Shown: positions 20,822 to 32,716 of the stretch, one piece after another
How the letters are laid out: every line of letters begins with the position of its first letter
How positions within the stretch are numbered: position 1 is the first letter of the stretch
Assembly: GCA_903772945.1 (NCBI GenBank)
Contig: CAICTM010000001.1
Coordinates: 124,001-188,000, forward strand
From: Seminavis robusta
Lineage: Eukaryota > Bacillariophyta > Bacillariophyceae > Naviculales > Naviculaceae
DNA: 64,000 nt
Direction of reading: 5' to 3'
Notes under the pieces: generated by a model
What the model saw: only the letters and a program-made list of their open reading frames with translations
Told to the model about the DNA's origin: nothing
Databases searched by the model: none
Program-made: the position numbers and the translations under genes

Positions 20822-22957
20822 ATGTTTCGCACTACCAAAATGAGCAAGAAACCTTCTGCGTCGTCCTCAACGGTGGCGGCAGCATCCTTGGGAGGACGAC
20901 GACCTGGCCAGTTTGCGTTGTCGGGTTCTGGCAGCTTCCAGCGATCTGCCAAGTTTTCCTCGGCATCCACCCCCTCTTTGTCCACTGCCGGTGCAAAGTC
21001 TTCGATTGCCGGTGCAAAGTCGTCGAGTGCCGGTGCAACCTCCCGAGGAGGTGGCTCTTCGTCTAGATTGACCCTTCCCTCGTCTGTTTCAGCGGGTACT
21101 GCCCCACCAGCTCCGTCTGCTCCGTCTCTAGATGCTACAGACACCAACGAAGCGATGGCCGATGACGGCGCCTTCTTCATCGATCTTGGCGCCGACCTCG
21201 AAAACATGGAAAGCTACACGAACGCCCTTCAAACCGAAATTACTGGTATTGACAAAGACATTGGTGATCTCAATGCACACATTGGAGTAGAAGAGGAGCA
21301 CGCGGAAAACCTTCGACAGGCAGAGAAGAACAACTTCAACGAAATTGGAGAGCACCTACGCTCGGTGGAGGAAATGGAGATCCATACGGATGCCACCGCG
21401 GCGACCTTTGCCACGCTGGGAGAGACAATGCAGCGAGACTTGGTCAAGCCTCTCACCAAGGCCGAGAAGGATTCCGACGCAAGCAGTCACGACAAAGAGA
21501 ACCATGGCAAGAACAACAAGGCGGTCGCGCCTACGAAGCAGTTCCTCGAGGACACCTACCGAAGCTGCGACGAGATGTATCGCTTGTCGACCGACAAAAA
21601 GACCATGGAAGAGATCCAAGCGTATACCACGCAAGTCAAAGATGAAATTGCCGCCATTGAAAGCACCATTGTGAAGGAAGATCTGAAAGGAGCGCTCGAC
21701 AGGAAGAAAGACGAGAATGATGGCAAGAAGAGCGAACTCGACTCTGAAAAGATGGAGCAAATGCACCTGACACATGAAATCAAGAGAACCAGTGAGAGGG
21801 CTGGTGAAAATGCCAACGGCATTGTGGCAAAGGTACGTACGAACAGGAGGAAGACGGAGCTTCCGTGTGCTTGCATATGGCGCGTCGACTAATCGCTGCT
21901 CATCGACATTCGTTACGGCTTCTCCGTGACCTTGCAGAGAAGCAAGATGGAGGAGCGCAACGACGAGTTCCGTCGTAACGAGAAGCTGCTCAAAGAAACG
22001 CTGGAACTGGCCGAGGCAAGGCTCAAGGGACGCAAGACCAAGGAAGACTGGACAAAGGAAGTTGCCGAGGTGGAGCAGCACCGCGATTCGATCCAGCAGA
22101 AGCTCGATCGTGCCAACGACATGCTCAAGAAACGTGATGATGACAAGAAAGAGCAGGAAGAGACGGAGCTTTCCATTGCAGAGCTTGAAAAGTTGGAACA
22201 AGAGCTCATGGCCCAGGTAGCAGCGAGTGAAGCCAGTGCGGCAGAAGCGGAGGCAGAATTGGCCAAGGTCAATGAGCAGGCAGAGGCAGTCGCGGCCAAA
22301 AAACGTGTCAATGATCAATTTGAATCCGAGAACATCTTGCCCAAGGAGGCCAAGCTGAACGATCTGCTCAAAGAGAAAGTGGAGTTGGCCAAGCAAATTA
22401 GTGATATCAATGACTTTATAAAGGAAGACACGGAAAAGTATGCGCTGGAGGAAGAGAAGCAGGTTGAAACAATCGAGGAGCTCCAAGAACAAGTCAAGGA
22501 GTTGCGCGCCAAGGTCGATCACAAGACGACAGAGATGGGCGAATTCGCTCAAACAACGGAGGAGGGGACCAAGGCCTTTGAGGAGGAGCTTGCTGCTCTT
22601 GAGACAACACTTGAAAGCATCAGGGCATCGGTCAAAGCCGAACAGTCCAGTCTTGACCAGGAGACACGAACCCACCAACAGCTGAAGGAGGAACAGAAGG
22701 AAGCAGAGGGACTCGCAAAGCAGAAATACGGCGAATTGCACACGCAGAAGACTATCCTGGAAGCGGGAGCGTACTTGATCGACCAAGGGCAGCAGCGATT
22801 GTGCACCATCGAGAAGGAGTTGGAATCTGACCTCCAAGACATCAAGGACGGCACCTACGAGGAACCTAAAGTGCACGTCTACAACGTCAAGGCCGAACTT
22901 GAAGAGACCTTGACCCAGATGACCCAAAAATTGACGCAACATTCCGGAATGCCTTGA
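20822..22957 (+). CDS. Long coiled-coil protein, two exons
   Basis: CDS join(20822..21832, 21938..22957), 676 residues. The 105-bp intron starts GTACGT and ends TTGCAG, and splicing joins GIVAK to RSKMEER in frame. Residues 1-110 are Ser/Ala/Gly-rich and disordered, with a repeated AGAKSS motif. From about residue 115 to the end there is almost continuous Glu/Lys/Leu heptad sequence, typical of a parallel coiled coil. No motor or kinase domain is present. It may be structural (cytoskeletal, kinetochore or basal-body type), but no family can be named. It is convergent with the P450 gene on the other strand. Confidence 0.88.
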
Positions 22958-23363
22958 AGGCCAAAGTTCGGCTCTGGCTCTAATAGTTTAGTTTGGGATG
23001 TTTAGCAATTTTTACCAGGGTAGTCAATGCATTCTCCGCCCTCTTATGCGGCCATGAATTCCCTCTCCTGCTTGGAAGGAAGCATTGCCACCCTTTCTGC
23101 GATCGTCCTTCTTCTTTTACTCAGTTGTGCGGCCATACGGTACAAGGCAAGACGAGGCGCATTTACAAAGAAAGACGACGGATGATGAACATTGAAACGA
23201 CCCCGAGAAAGTTGAACGTTCCTCCCAGCCACAGCACCTTACAAAGCCAACTTGACGGGCAGAGAAGAGACGCGATTTCTGACTATTAGCCGGTAGCTCT
23301 AACTAAACTAGATGACAGTCAGTACAACCCGACACAGCAACCCATTTACTTACAGGTGCTAGA
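22958..23363. other. Intergenic region between convergent genes
   Basis: Holds the 3' ends of the coiled-coil and P450 genes. Nothing else is seen. Confidence 0.6.
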
Positions 23364-25081
23364 CTACTGCAGTATTCGAATCCGAGTCCCATCCATTGGT
23401 GTTGATACGGCACTCAGCTTGTTCCATTCAATCTGTTCGTCAATGGGCGATTGTAGGGTTGAGTCCAGTTCCATTTCGAGCTCAAACTTGGGAATGGCTC
23501 GTGCCATAAGAGACAAGAACCCTCGTTGTTCTGTCATGCCCAAGAGTGCTCCTGGGAGATAGATCCGCGACAAAGGGAAATAATATGTGAGTGGTCATTA
23601 TGATGCTGGACGTGACGAAACACACAGTTTGTTTTTCGGGACGTACCTGGGCAATGCCGTGGACCGGCTCCAAAGGGCATGTAGTCTGGTTTTTGCGGTC
23701 GCGTTGCCGGATCCAGCCATCGCTCGGGTTTGAATCCTGTTTGCAGATCCATACTCCCCTCCTCGAGTGCCTTTTGATGGGTGAGGTAAATGCTGTAGGC
23801 GACTCCCCAACCAGGCGGTATTTGCACTCCATCCACCACCATGGTACTGGTAGTGACGCGTTTGGAAATCAAGGTTACCGGTAGCACTCGCATGACTTCA
23901 TGAATGACGGCATCCAGATAGGGGAATCCTTGGTCGTCCATGACGAGTGCGGGTGTCAGTGTTTCTCCATGCGTTTCTACGGCCCGAGCCTGTTCCTCTA
24001 CCACCTTTTGCCAGACATTCGGATGCAATCCCATGAGCAGCATGATATTGCACAAGGAACTGGAGGTTGTTTCTGTTCCAGCCAACATGAGGAAGAGTGC
24101 ATTGTCAATGACTTGTTGTCGTGTCAGTGTTTTGCCCGTATCCGTTTCCTTGGCAAATACTAGTCCACCCAGGGTGGATCCATCACTTTCACCAGCTTCC
24201 ACCAGTTGATTGATCTTTTTATCCACGAGGCCGACCAGATATTCTTTGGCTTGCAGGGTGGCATCCATTTCTGGCGTTCCGACCTTGTGATAAATCCCGT
24301 CCAACCAAGTGGCGGCTTTTCGTCGAAACCGTTCCAATTCTGCGTCAGTATCAAAGTCGAATCCCAACAATTGTTGCCATGCCACTTCCAGTGTCATTTT
24401 TTGCGTCATTTCCAAGGTGCTAATACTTGTACTGCTGGTTGCGATTGTTTCTTCCAAACATGTCTGCCCAATGTCTTGAAGTGTTGGAACCGACGCCGCC
24501 ACACTGGATGCTCCCAGTGGATGACTGACCAAACGGCGTATAATTTTGTGTTCCTTGACATTGCGTGCCGTCCGGAGCGATTCGGTTCCACAGACAATTT
24601 GACTGACGCCCGGTACGGCATTACTGGAGAGTGCCGTGAATTCTTGGTCCAACACTTGTTTGACGGTCGTGCCGCCACTGATTTCGGCCATGGGTTGATC
24701 TTTTTGCAAAAAGGAAAAGATATCGGGGGACTGTAGTTTTGATGCCACTTGACGATAAAAGGATTCGGGGCCGGCTAATATTCCGGTAAAGGGACACTCG
24801 GTAAATGCGGATGGGAGCGGCGCATCGATGGTGGGATCTCCACCCGTCCGTAACACTTGGTAGGGATCTTCTTCTTCCTCTGTGGCAGTAGCTGCTGTCG
24901 AGTTGGAGGCACCGACGGTGGATGCCTGCAATACGACGTTGGATGAACCACGGGAACATCTTGAGATGCGTCGCTGCCGAGCCGGAACAACGGCAAAGGA
25001 AGCCACGGATGGAATGGAAGCGACAAGGGCAAAAACTACTTGGAGTAGAAGAGATGGAAACAGAGACTTCATTCTCGCCAT
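23364..25081 (-). CDS. Cytochrome P450, plastid-targeted, two exons
   Basis: CDS complement(join(23364..23551, 23647..25081)), 540 residues. The 95-bp intron (23552-23646, GTACGT...CCCAG) interrupts the haem motif; splicing gives FGAGPRHCPG followed by ALLGMTEQRG. Other P450 landmarks are the I-helix AGTETT (residues 334-339), the K-helix EVMR (395-398) and PERW (452-455). The N-terminus has a signal peptide (about 1-28) ending in SVASFAVVP, a typical bipartite plastid signal, so the enzyme probably works in the plastid or its membranes. It is a haem monooxygenase. The substrate is unknown; carotenoid or lipid hydroxylation is a guess from location. It shares a 381-bp divergent promoter region with the receptor at 25463. 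Confidence 0.95.
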
Positions 25082-25462
25082 CTACCTCCTAATGAATTGA
25101 TGAATTGTGCGGTGTTCCTACCTCTAGTAGGTAATAAGGAGAAGAGGGGGAATTAGTTGGTTGGCAAGAGAGAATGGCCATCTTGAGTGTGACAAAACGA
25201 CTTTGCTTCTTTGCTTCAACTTTGGATGGAGAGGAAAAGATCGCGGATTCATTCCGGTCACGAATAGCTTTGTTCTCAAAACCAAAACGTGATGTTCGTT
25301 GCTTCCGATCGAGCAAGAGCTCACGAAGAGGCAATGGAGGACATCATCAACAAGATGGGATGGGTTATTACATATATGTAATTAGTAGCAGCACCACCAA
25401 GGGAGTATTGGTGGATTGACACAGGCAACTAACCGAATGGCAGTGCTTCTGAGGCTTCAATC
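25082..25462. promoter_or_regulatory. Divergent intergenic region between P450 and receptor genes
   Basis: The region holds both promoters. I see no clear TATA element or other defined motif. Confidence 0.4.
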
Positions 25463-27043
25463 ATGTCTGCTCTGACGGAAAATGCGCCAACCTTTAGCCC
25501 CATTTTGTTGGACGAAGTTTTAATGATGGATAAGGAGCCCAACGATCAAATCATTGAGAGCTTCGAGCCCATCTACACAAAAGGTCAGCAATTGGCTCTG
25601 TATTGTCTCTCGGTACCAGGCGGATTTCTATCCATGCTGGGCAGTTCTCTCATTTCCGTGGCCATTCTCCGAGAGCGCCCTGCCAGTACTGGTAGTATTG
25701 GTACTAGTAGTAGTAGTCTGGGAACCTTTCGACGCATTCTGTTGGGATTGTCTCTGATGGACTTCATCGCCTCTTTCAGCCACATGTGCATTTATTGGCC
25801 CTGGTCCATCCCCAAACAAGCCGATTACTTTATCTACCATGCTTCAGGCACCTGGGCCACGTGCAATCTCAACGGATTCCTCACAAACTTGGGCACGTCC
25901 ATTCAACTCTACTCGGCATCACTGGCCCTCTACTATGTTTTGACGGTGCGCTATCAGTGTCGAGAAGCATTTGTGACGAGTCGCATTGAACCCTGGATTC
26001 ATGGAATCTCCATTCTGTGGCCTGTGGGGTTGGGATTTCTTTCTATTGCTGTGCAGGCATACTCTCCTCTGGTAGTGGCTCCAGGATATTGCTGGTATGC
26101 CGACTGGCCACCCGATTGTGATACCGAAGATGACAGCGAGGATGATGGCAGTGGAGATCATGAAACCAAACAATCCACCAATGGCACCAACTATCCCGAA
26201 ATGAAATGCCTTCGAGCCCCCGAAGGATTGCGCCGCATCCTTTTCATGCTGGTGGGAATTCTTCCTCTGCTACTCTGTATGATTACCATTATTGTCTGCA
26301 TGGGCCTCCTCTACCAACAAGTCCGACATACCGAACGACGTTTGGCCCGGTACGGAATGGGAGCCAACTCCAGTCGAGGATCTGGGGGTGGCCGTGGCGA
26401 CTTGGACATGTCCCAAAAGACCGCCATCAAGGGCGTCTTGTACATTGGAGCCTTTTTGGCGGCTCACGTGCCCTATTTGGTACTCGTGGCAGTCTCCTTT
26501 GCCATTGAGTTGGTGCCCGAAAATGGCTCCACGATTTTTGTCTTTGCCGCCCTCCACAATTTCATGGCACCCTGGCAGGGACTCTTCAACGCCTTTATAT
26601 TTTTTCGAGAACGACAATCCCTCTTTGAAGAAGAACAAGGTCCCTTGCACTGCTTGTGGCCACTCGTTCGACATTTCCAATGCTGTTTTGCTCCGGCACT
26701 CGTACGACGACGCACCAATCGATCCTCGTCGTCGTTTTGGCGGCGCGTCTCCAAGGAGGAAGCTTCCACAGGAAATGTGGAACGGAGCTCTCCGTTGCCA
26801 GCCGACAAAGTCGAGTCAGATGAACGTGACGTCGGCAATCACCAACTCGATAACAGTACAACACCAGTCAACAAAGTGGAACTGTTCGGCGAGGATACCA
26901 ATGGATCCTCATGTAGGATGGTAGCAGCGAATAGTTTTGTGCCAGCACCGACAGATATCGACCTTGCCGAGGAGTTCAACGACAATGGCAATGTGCAAGG
27001 TTCTTCGTCGTCGCCAGCAGCACACGTCAGCAACGTTGAATGA
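25463..27043 (+). CDS. Rhodopsin-like seven-helix receptor
   Basis: Single exon, 526 residues from the ATG at 25463. Seven hydrophobic helices can be followed, from LALYCLSVPGGFLSMLGSSL through ILLGLSLMDFIASFSHMCIY, IQLYSASLALYYVLTVRYQ, ILWPVGLGFLSIAVQAY, ILFMLVGILPLLLCMITIIV and VLYIGAFLAAHVPYLVLVAV to a last helix near FAALHNFMAPWQGLFNAFIF. A long acidic loop (TEDDSEDDGSGD) lies between helices 4 and 5. The C-tail is polar, Ser-rich and probably cytoplasmic. The layout matches the diatom receptors at 59119 and 63338. It is likely a G-protein-coupled receptor with unknown ligand. Confidence 0.87.
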   Translation: MSALTENAPTFSPILLDEVLMMDKEPNDQIIESFEPIYTKGQQLALYCLSVPGGFLSMLGSSLISVAILRERPASTGSIGTSSSSLGTFRRILLGLSLMDFIASFSHMCIYWPWSIPKQADYFIYHASGTWATCNLNGFLTNLGTSIQLYSASLALYYVLTVRYQCREAFVTSRIEPWIHGISILWPVGLGFLSIAVQAYSPLVVAPGYCWYADWPPDCDTEDDSEDDGSGDHETKQSTNGTNYPEMKCLRAPEGLRRILFMLVGILPLLLCMITIIVCMGLLYQQVRHTERRLARYGMGANSSRGSGGGRGDLDMSQKTAIKGVLYIGAFLAAHVPYLVLVAVSFAIELVPENGSTIFVFAALHNFMAPWQGLFNAFIFFRERQSLFEEEQGPLHCLWPLVRHFQCCFAPALVRRRTNRSSSSFWRRVSKEEASTGNVERSSPLPADKVESDERDVGNHQLDNSTTPVNKVELFGEDTNGSSCRMVAANSFVPAPTDIDLAEEFNDNGNVQGSSSSPAAHVSNVE

Positions 27044-28822
27044 TTCCATAATGGCAATGCAATTCACGGCGTGCAAAACACTCTGCCGCCTTCAGGTAAA
27101 GACGCCAGTTTAGTTGCTCCATGGCAATCCACGAGACGTTGGAAAAATGTGTTGCTCGCAGACATGGATCCGAACATGACAACACTAGGAATCGTGGAGA
27201 CAAGAGACTTGGAAACCTTCGTTTGCGAAATGCATCTTTCTCTCAGTTTCTCACGTACGGTACCAAGAGGGAAAATGGTGGGAAATCACCAAACCATCAA
27301 CTCCGCGATCCATATTTCCGGAGTGGCGAAGGGCCACCCTCGATCGTTCCCATCAGACGTCGCTTTTCATGGATTTCCTTGATTGCAGCCGATTCATTCC
27401 AAGACTTTGTGTGTGTGTGGCATAAACGGGAGATACAGGTAGACGGTCGCATCGTGACTGGCAGTTTGGACTGTTGTCTCGGCAAGGGCCATGGACGAAC
27501 TTCGCGAATGCACCCATCAGTTGTTTGACGGCATTTTGGGGAATCAGAATCGAGTGGAGGTGCTCTTGGTCTACCTACTGGTAGAGACGAAGGCATACAC
27601 TCGCTTGTCTTCGGGCCATTCATCATTGACGACAGCAGTAGTGAGTTCCGAGAGGAAGTGGAAACAGAAGCAGAAGTGAGCAATGGACAAGATGGTTCCG
27701 AGCCAAATGTCTTTCACTACCTCCGGTTTGAGAGAACTCCCACAGCAGTGATGTGACCGGAGGATCTGTGAAACTACATCCTGGTGTTTCTGCCCCGACA
27801 CTCTACACCAAGACTGCTGTCATTGGAGGAAATTGGGACAAGAGGGAAAGAGAGGCAGTTACAAAAGGTGATTGTGGCGAAACCAGAAATGAGGGTTCGA
27901 TTGTCTGCGTCAATGTCTGGTTTTATGCTTCATCGTTTAGCCTTTCCATTCAAACAAACCCAGACCGAGACCACCTGGAGAGGCCGTTGCCGTTGCCGTT
28001 GCCGTCTCTGACTCGATTGGTACTTTCGTCAACCACACACATCCGTGGTGACTGGCAGTTTGGTACGGTAACTAGTGGAACAAGTGGAGATTGATCGGAT
28101 GCATTCATCGACGCGCCCATAGTTTCTCCACTAGTTGGATGGTTGCGGCACGGAAGGGCGTCGCCCTTTGTGGCCATCGTTGTCCAAGACGCGAGTGAAT
28201 GTTGGGATCTAACCACACACATCCGTGGAAAAGCAAGATTGAGGCAACTCCTCGAAAGAAAGGGCCAACTCATCTGGTACACCCATGGACAGCCAACTGT
28301 GGAATGGGACATGGTCTTGAGCGGAAGTCATTGATTCAAATTCGGCCACTTCCGAGTTTCCAATCAACCAATCCTTGAAAATATGAATAGTAAGGTTATA
28401 ATGACTTCTTATGCTACCGGTAGGGAAGCCGTGGCACTCTAGACAGTGCCTGCGGAATGAACAGGGCCCGGACCAATCGTTGGCCAACAAGAGATTTGCT
28501 GGATGAAAAACTTCGGGCCCAAGACACAAGTTTGAGTTTGACACAACGATTAGTAGCGGTTATTCCTAAAGTGCTACTGCGCCGAAGGCTTTGCTTGAAA
28601 GACGGAGTAAATGGCATGGAGCAAGGCTCTAGCTAGAATGATGCAGAAGGGCCTGAGGGTTTGTGCATTGGATGGCAGCAACAATGGTTCAAATTTCGAA
28701 CAGGTCTGGGAGTTCTTCCTCTGTCCATTGGGAAGGGTGTTGGGTTTGGAATAGGTTCAGATCGTCATCAATGTTCATGGTCATTTCTTCAAAGGGGTGA
28801 TGTGATAGTGTGGATTTTGATG
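27044..28822. other. Intergenic region with weak ORFs and short repeats
   Basis: There is no conserved gene. Open frames at 27121-27528 and 27491-27679 (+) and an acidic frame about 27533-27752 (+) are unrecognised and could be exons of a small gene. The word ACCACACACATCCGTGG occurs twice (about 28034 and 28210), and GTGACTGGCAGTTTGG twice (about 27455 and 28050). An ACTAGTGGA/TCCACTAGT inverted pair lies at about 28070 and 28126. Confidence 0.4.
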
Positions 28823-29512
28823 CTAATGTTTCGGCGACATCTCGTCCAGTTTCTGTGGCAGCACAGAAGGAAGAGAGCTGGGAACAACAATTTGATTTGG
28901 TTCATCGGGGTCAGTTTGTGGTAGCACATGGCCGAAATTGTACTCCTGAGATGACCAGGGGACACCATCAGTTGTGAACATGTAGCTCAAATCCAAAATC
29001 ATGCGATAGGCAAGACTCTTGGGAACCACTATCTGAATGGGCTCATCATTGCGGCGCAATGCTTGTATTCCAGGGATGGGACAAGCTGCTCCAGCACGAC
29101 GTAGCGTAGCTGGGAGCAGTTTGTACACTGGAGCTATCAACCCACGTCCATTGGGAACATCCCAGCACACGTGTTGAAGTTTTCCCACAAGAGATTGGAG
29201 ATCAGTCTGTTTGCTGTGCTTCTCATGGAAGACCTTCTTGACGGCTGCCCGAATCTTTTCAAGTTTGCCAGGTGGGAGCTCAATGGTGCGTGAAATAGCA
29301 TCAAAGATCCTGCCCAGTATTTCCTTGCGGAATGCCCAAACTCCTTCACCTTGGAGTATTAGTAGCTTTTTGGGTGACAATGGTTCATCATCCGGGTCTC
29401 GTTCCATTCTTCTTGCTTGGTTTGGAGCTTCTAAATTCCAAAGGATCTCTCGACGGCAATATATTATCCCTAAACTGGAAACCTTATTACGAACCACCAC
29501 CCCGCGTGTCAT
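28823..29512 (-). pseudogene. Retroelement RT/RNase H fragment
   Basis: The frame contains the RT-RNase H connection segment typical of diatom retroelements: EILGRIFDAISRTIELPP, KLEKIRAAV and SLVGKLQHVCWDVPNGRGL. Downstream in the same frame is VVPKSLAYRMILDLSYMF, which looks like the earlier RT fingers segment. This order is reversed from a normal RT, so the piece seems rearranged. No LTRs are seen around it. It has no clear start codon and is probably a relic. Confidence 0.6.
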
Positions 29513-29641
29513 TGGACGCAGCTTCGAGCCAAATCTTGGTTCCTTGCTTCGCCGTTGTTTAGCTGTTTGTGTGACACCTTCCCTCGATCACCACAGTGCT
29601 ATCGGTATTCCTTCCTTCAGCCCAACAACCAACAGATCACC

Positions 29642-31267
29642 ATGCCAGAAGAGTCAACCCAAGAGCAAGACCCTGATAACGGCACGACGGCTGTTGCAGC
29701 TACGAGCCCTACAAGTGCCGTGACGAATGTGTATGCCAAAGATAACAGCAACAAGGAGATCACTAACGAAGACTTTGACATGGATGAGGATGAGCCCATG
29801 CAAACCGAGACGGAAGCCGCCAAGAAGAGCACGGCCGTAGTCTTTAGTCCAGAACTCCTCAAAATGTACTATGCTCGATTGTTTCCCTTTGATTTGCTGC
29901 ATTCCTGGTTGGCCTACTCTCCCAACAATAACAATTCACAAAGTTGGCTTTTTTCGCGTCGCGAATTTTCCATGACGATCGAGCCCAGTCCAGGAGAAGA
30001 AATCTACATTCGTTATCAATCCTTTTCCACCAGCCAGGAGTTGACCACTGCCATTTTAAAGCGACGTCCCACCAAGATTGATTTGGGCGCCATTTTCAGC
30101 CAAGCACCAAAGGATCACAAGACACTCCAAAAGGGTCAATTGCAACCGGTCCAACGCGAACTCGTCTTTGATATTGATCTAACCGATTACGATGACATTC
30201 GTCATTGTGGGTGTACTGGGGCCCAAATTTGCAACAAGTGCTGGGTTTTCATGACCATGGCCGTGGAAGTGTTGGATGGCGGTCTCAAAAAGGATTTTGG
30301 ATTTGACCACGTATCCTGGTTTTATTCGGGACGGCGTGGAATTCACGCTTGGATTTGTGATGAAACGGCCAGGACACTCACCAATGAAGCTAGGAATGCT
30401 GTAGCGACGTATTTTGAGGTGAGTAGACAAAGCAGAAAAAGAGTACTAGTGCTGGGTGATGGATAGATCATTGGATAATAGTTTTCAAAAAACTGACCAC
30501 CCGTCTTCTTTTTTATTGATCAGGTCAAACTGGCCAGCGACAACAACAAGGATGTTGAGCTCCATCTCCCTCTCCATCCATCATTACAACGTGCCTTTGA
30601 CATTCTAGAACCATGGTTCATTTCCGACATTCTTCCGGCGTCGGGACACGGACTCTTGGCGTCCCCGGAACGTTGGAAGAAGGATCTCCTCGACACCATC
30701 CCAGAGGCGGGCAAATCCATTGCCTCTCTACTCGAAAAGAAGTGGGCCAATGACACGACAACGCCCGCCGAAAAATGGGAACAACTCAAAAAGCACGTTC
30801 GCGTCTTGATTGGACAAGGTGGCGGTGCCAAAACCAAAACGGCCAAGACCATGTCCACCAAGGACAAGCTCCGACTCGAACATTGGCCCATTGAAGTGGT
30901 CTTTCGTCACACGTACCCTCGGCTCGATATCAATGTCTCCAAAACCATGAATCACTTGTTGAAATCGCCATTTTGTGTTCATCCCAAAACGGGACGAGTC
31001 TGTGTCCCCATTCAACCCGAAGAGATTCGTCAGTTTGATCCGTTTGCTGTGCCGACACTGGGGCGACTCATGGAAGAGTTGGATGACTATGAAAAGACGG
31101 CCGCCATGGAAGAGCGCCCCAAGCCCAAGCACGAGTGGCAAAAGACCAGTTTGAAGGGGTACTTTGAGCCATTCCAAAAGGCCTTTTTGGAGCCGCTGCA
31201 CAAGGAGATTCGCAAGCACGACAAGAACCAAGCGGAGCAAGCAGCAGCCATGCGAGGGGATTTCTAG
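29642..31267 (+). CDS. PRIM1: DNA primase small catalytic subunit, two exons
   Basis: CDS join(29642..30418, 30524..31267), 506 residues. The 105-bp intron is GTGAGT...TCAG. The archaeo-eukaryotic primase core is clear: catalytic DIDLTDYDD (residues 177-185), the zinc motif CGCTGAQICNKC (189-200) and SGRRGIHAW (229-237). The N-terminal 70 residues are acidic and disordered. The protein makes RNA primers with the large primase subunit and DNA polymerase alpha at replication forks in the nucleus. Its 3' end is 246 bp from the convergent CHMP4 gene. Length and motifs match the family, which runs about 420-510 residues. Confidence 0.97.
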
Positions 31268-31513
31268 GTACCTAGACGGAGACGATATGATCAACAAAAG
31301 GATGCCTGGGGTGGTGATGCGACCAAGCCAAATTAGTATACTAGCACGTCTGTGGAGCAAAGTGCTATTTTGTAGTACCGGTACATGTAGCATCCTGTTG
31401 GTCTAGCTTTCTGCTCTTGTCCGTCTTGTCAGTGCAAACTCAATCCATTACTTTACATTTTCTATGTTATCAGCCACGAGTGTGTCATCTAAGAAATCGT
31501 TCTACAAGCTACC

Positions 31514-32218
31514 TCACGCGAACAGAGCAAACTTGGATTTGGACTTCTTGGGCTCAGGAGCCCCTTGTTTGGTAGGCGTCTTGACAGGACGAGAAGGGGC
31601 CACTGGCCACATGGTCGCTTTGGAATCTTCCGCTTCCAGGGCTTGTAGCTCTGCCAGCAAATCTTCGTCGTCTGCAAGGTACGGGTCGAGGGGTTGCGTG
31701 AGAGCCATGTTCACTTCTTGTTGGAGTTCCATTTCGTCCTTGGTGTCGTCCAATAGTTGGTCGACCTTCTCCACTCCAAACATCTTTCGGATGGACTTCA
31801 TGGCGCTGTTTCCAGTCTTCATGGCGTCAAATGTAGAAATGTTCTGAGTGGCTCCCTCCAAGCTGATGGCCTGTGTTTCCAGTGTCATCTTGACATTTTC
31901 AATCTTTGCCAGCTCATTTTCGTGAAGTTTTCGCTTCTTCATGGCAAAGAGAGCGCCTCGTTTGTCGCCCTTGGCCTTCTTCTGCTTGGCTTCAATGGTC
32001 AGCTGTTCCATTCTGGCCATCAAGTGTGCTTCACTAAAGTCATGATAAAAGAGCAGGCGTTAGTTGGAACATCCAAAAAAGAATGAGAACTACCGAACGC
32101 ATCCTTTAGGAACATACCGCTTCTCTTGGTTGGCAATGTTGTCTCGTAATTTCATGACGGTTACGCCAGAGTTTTCAACCGGAGCAGTTGTGCTCTTCTT
32201 CTTGCTACCGAACAGCAT
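31514..32218 (-). CDS. SNF7: ESCRT-III subunit Snf7/CHMP4 (Vps32), two exons
   Basis: CDS complement(join(31514..32033, 32118..32218)), 206 residues. The 84-bp intron (32034-32117) splits the codon for R in NQEKR/EAHL. The protein has the basic N-terminus and helical core of Snf7 proteins (VMKLRDNIANQEKR, AKQKKAKGDKRGAL, ALFAMKKRKLHENEL). Acidic C-terminal helices follow (DPYLADDEDLLAELQALEAE), then a Pro/Lys-rich tail. It polymerises on membranes in multivesicular-body sorting, cytokinesis and membrane repair, and is disassembled by Vps4. Length fits the family. Confidence 0.95.
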
Positions 32219-32716
32219 GATTTTTTTGGTTGGAGGTAAATGCGACTTTGAGTGAGGTTGCTTGCTTTGTGCTTTGCGTGCTGAAGCGGTCTGAAGGTTG
32301 GATTGTGAGACAGTGCATCTGCGGCCCATCCCAGGGTTACGTTGAACTTGGGATTGGCATCATTTTTCCATTCCTGGTTTCTGTGCCCTCCGGCTCGCAG
32401 GATAGGAATCCTCCATTCGTGCGGTTTTGACCAAGACAACAACGGCAACTAAGAAGACACACAACAAAGGTACACGGAACTTTAGAGCTGTATGCTACCG
32501 TTCCACGGAGTGAGTTGATGGGATCATGTAACGCTCTATTGAACTGGAGGAAGACACTTTCAAAGCTCTTTTAACAAATGTTACAAGCCAAGTAGACAAG
32601 CACTCGGGACAACTTCGTGAAAAGTGAGATACGCTTCTTCTTGGCTCCATTCACCGGCAAAACAATTCACTAGTTGACTTCTCTCAAGCCACACGAGAGA
32701 TAGGATGGAGATCAGC
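32219..32716. other. Intergenic region
   Basis: Holds the promoter of the CHMP4 gene and the 3' end of the cytochrome b5-Hint gene. No other gene is supported. Confidence 0.6.

Noticed and set aside
21356-22942. 528-codon open frame opposite the coiled-coil gene
   Set aside because: It is the antisense shadow of the Glu/Lys-rich coding exons, Leu/Phe-rich throughout, and crosses the intron.
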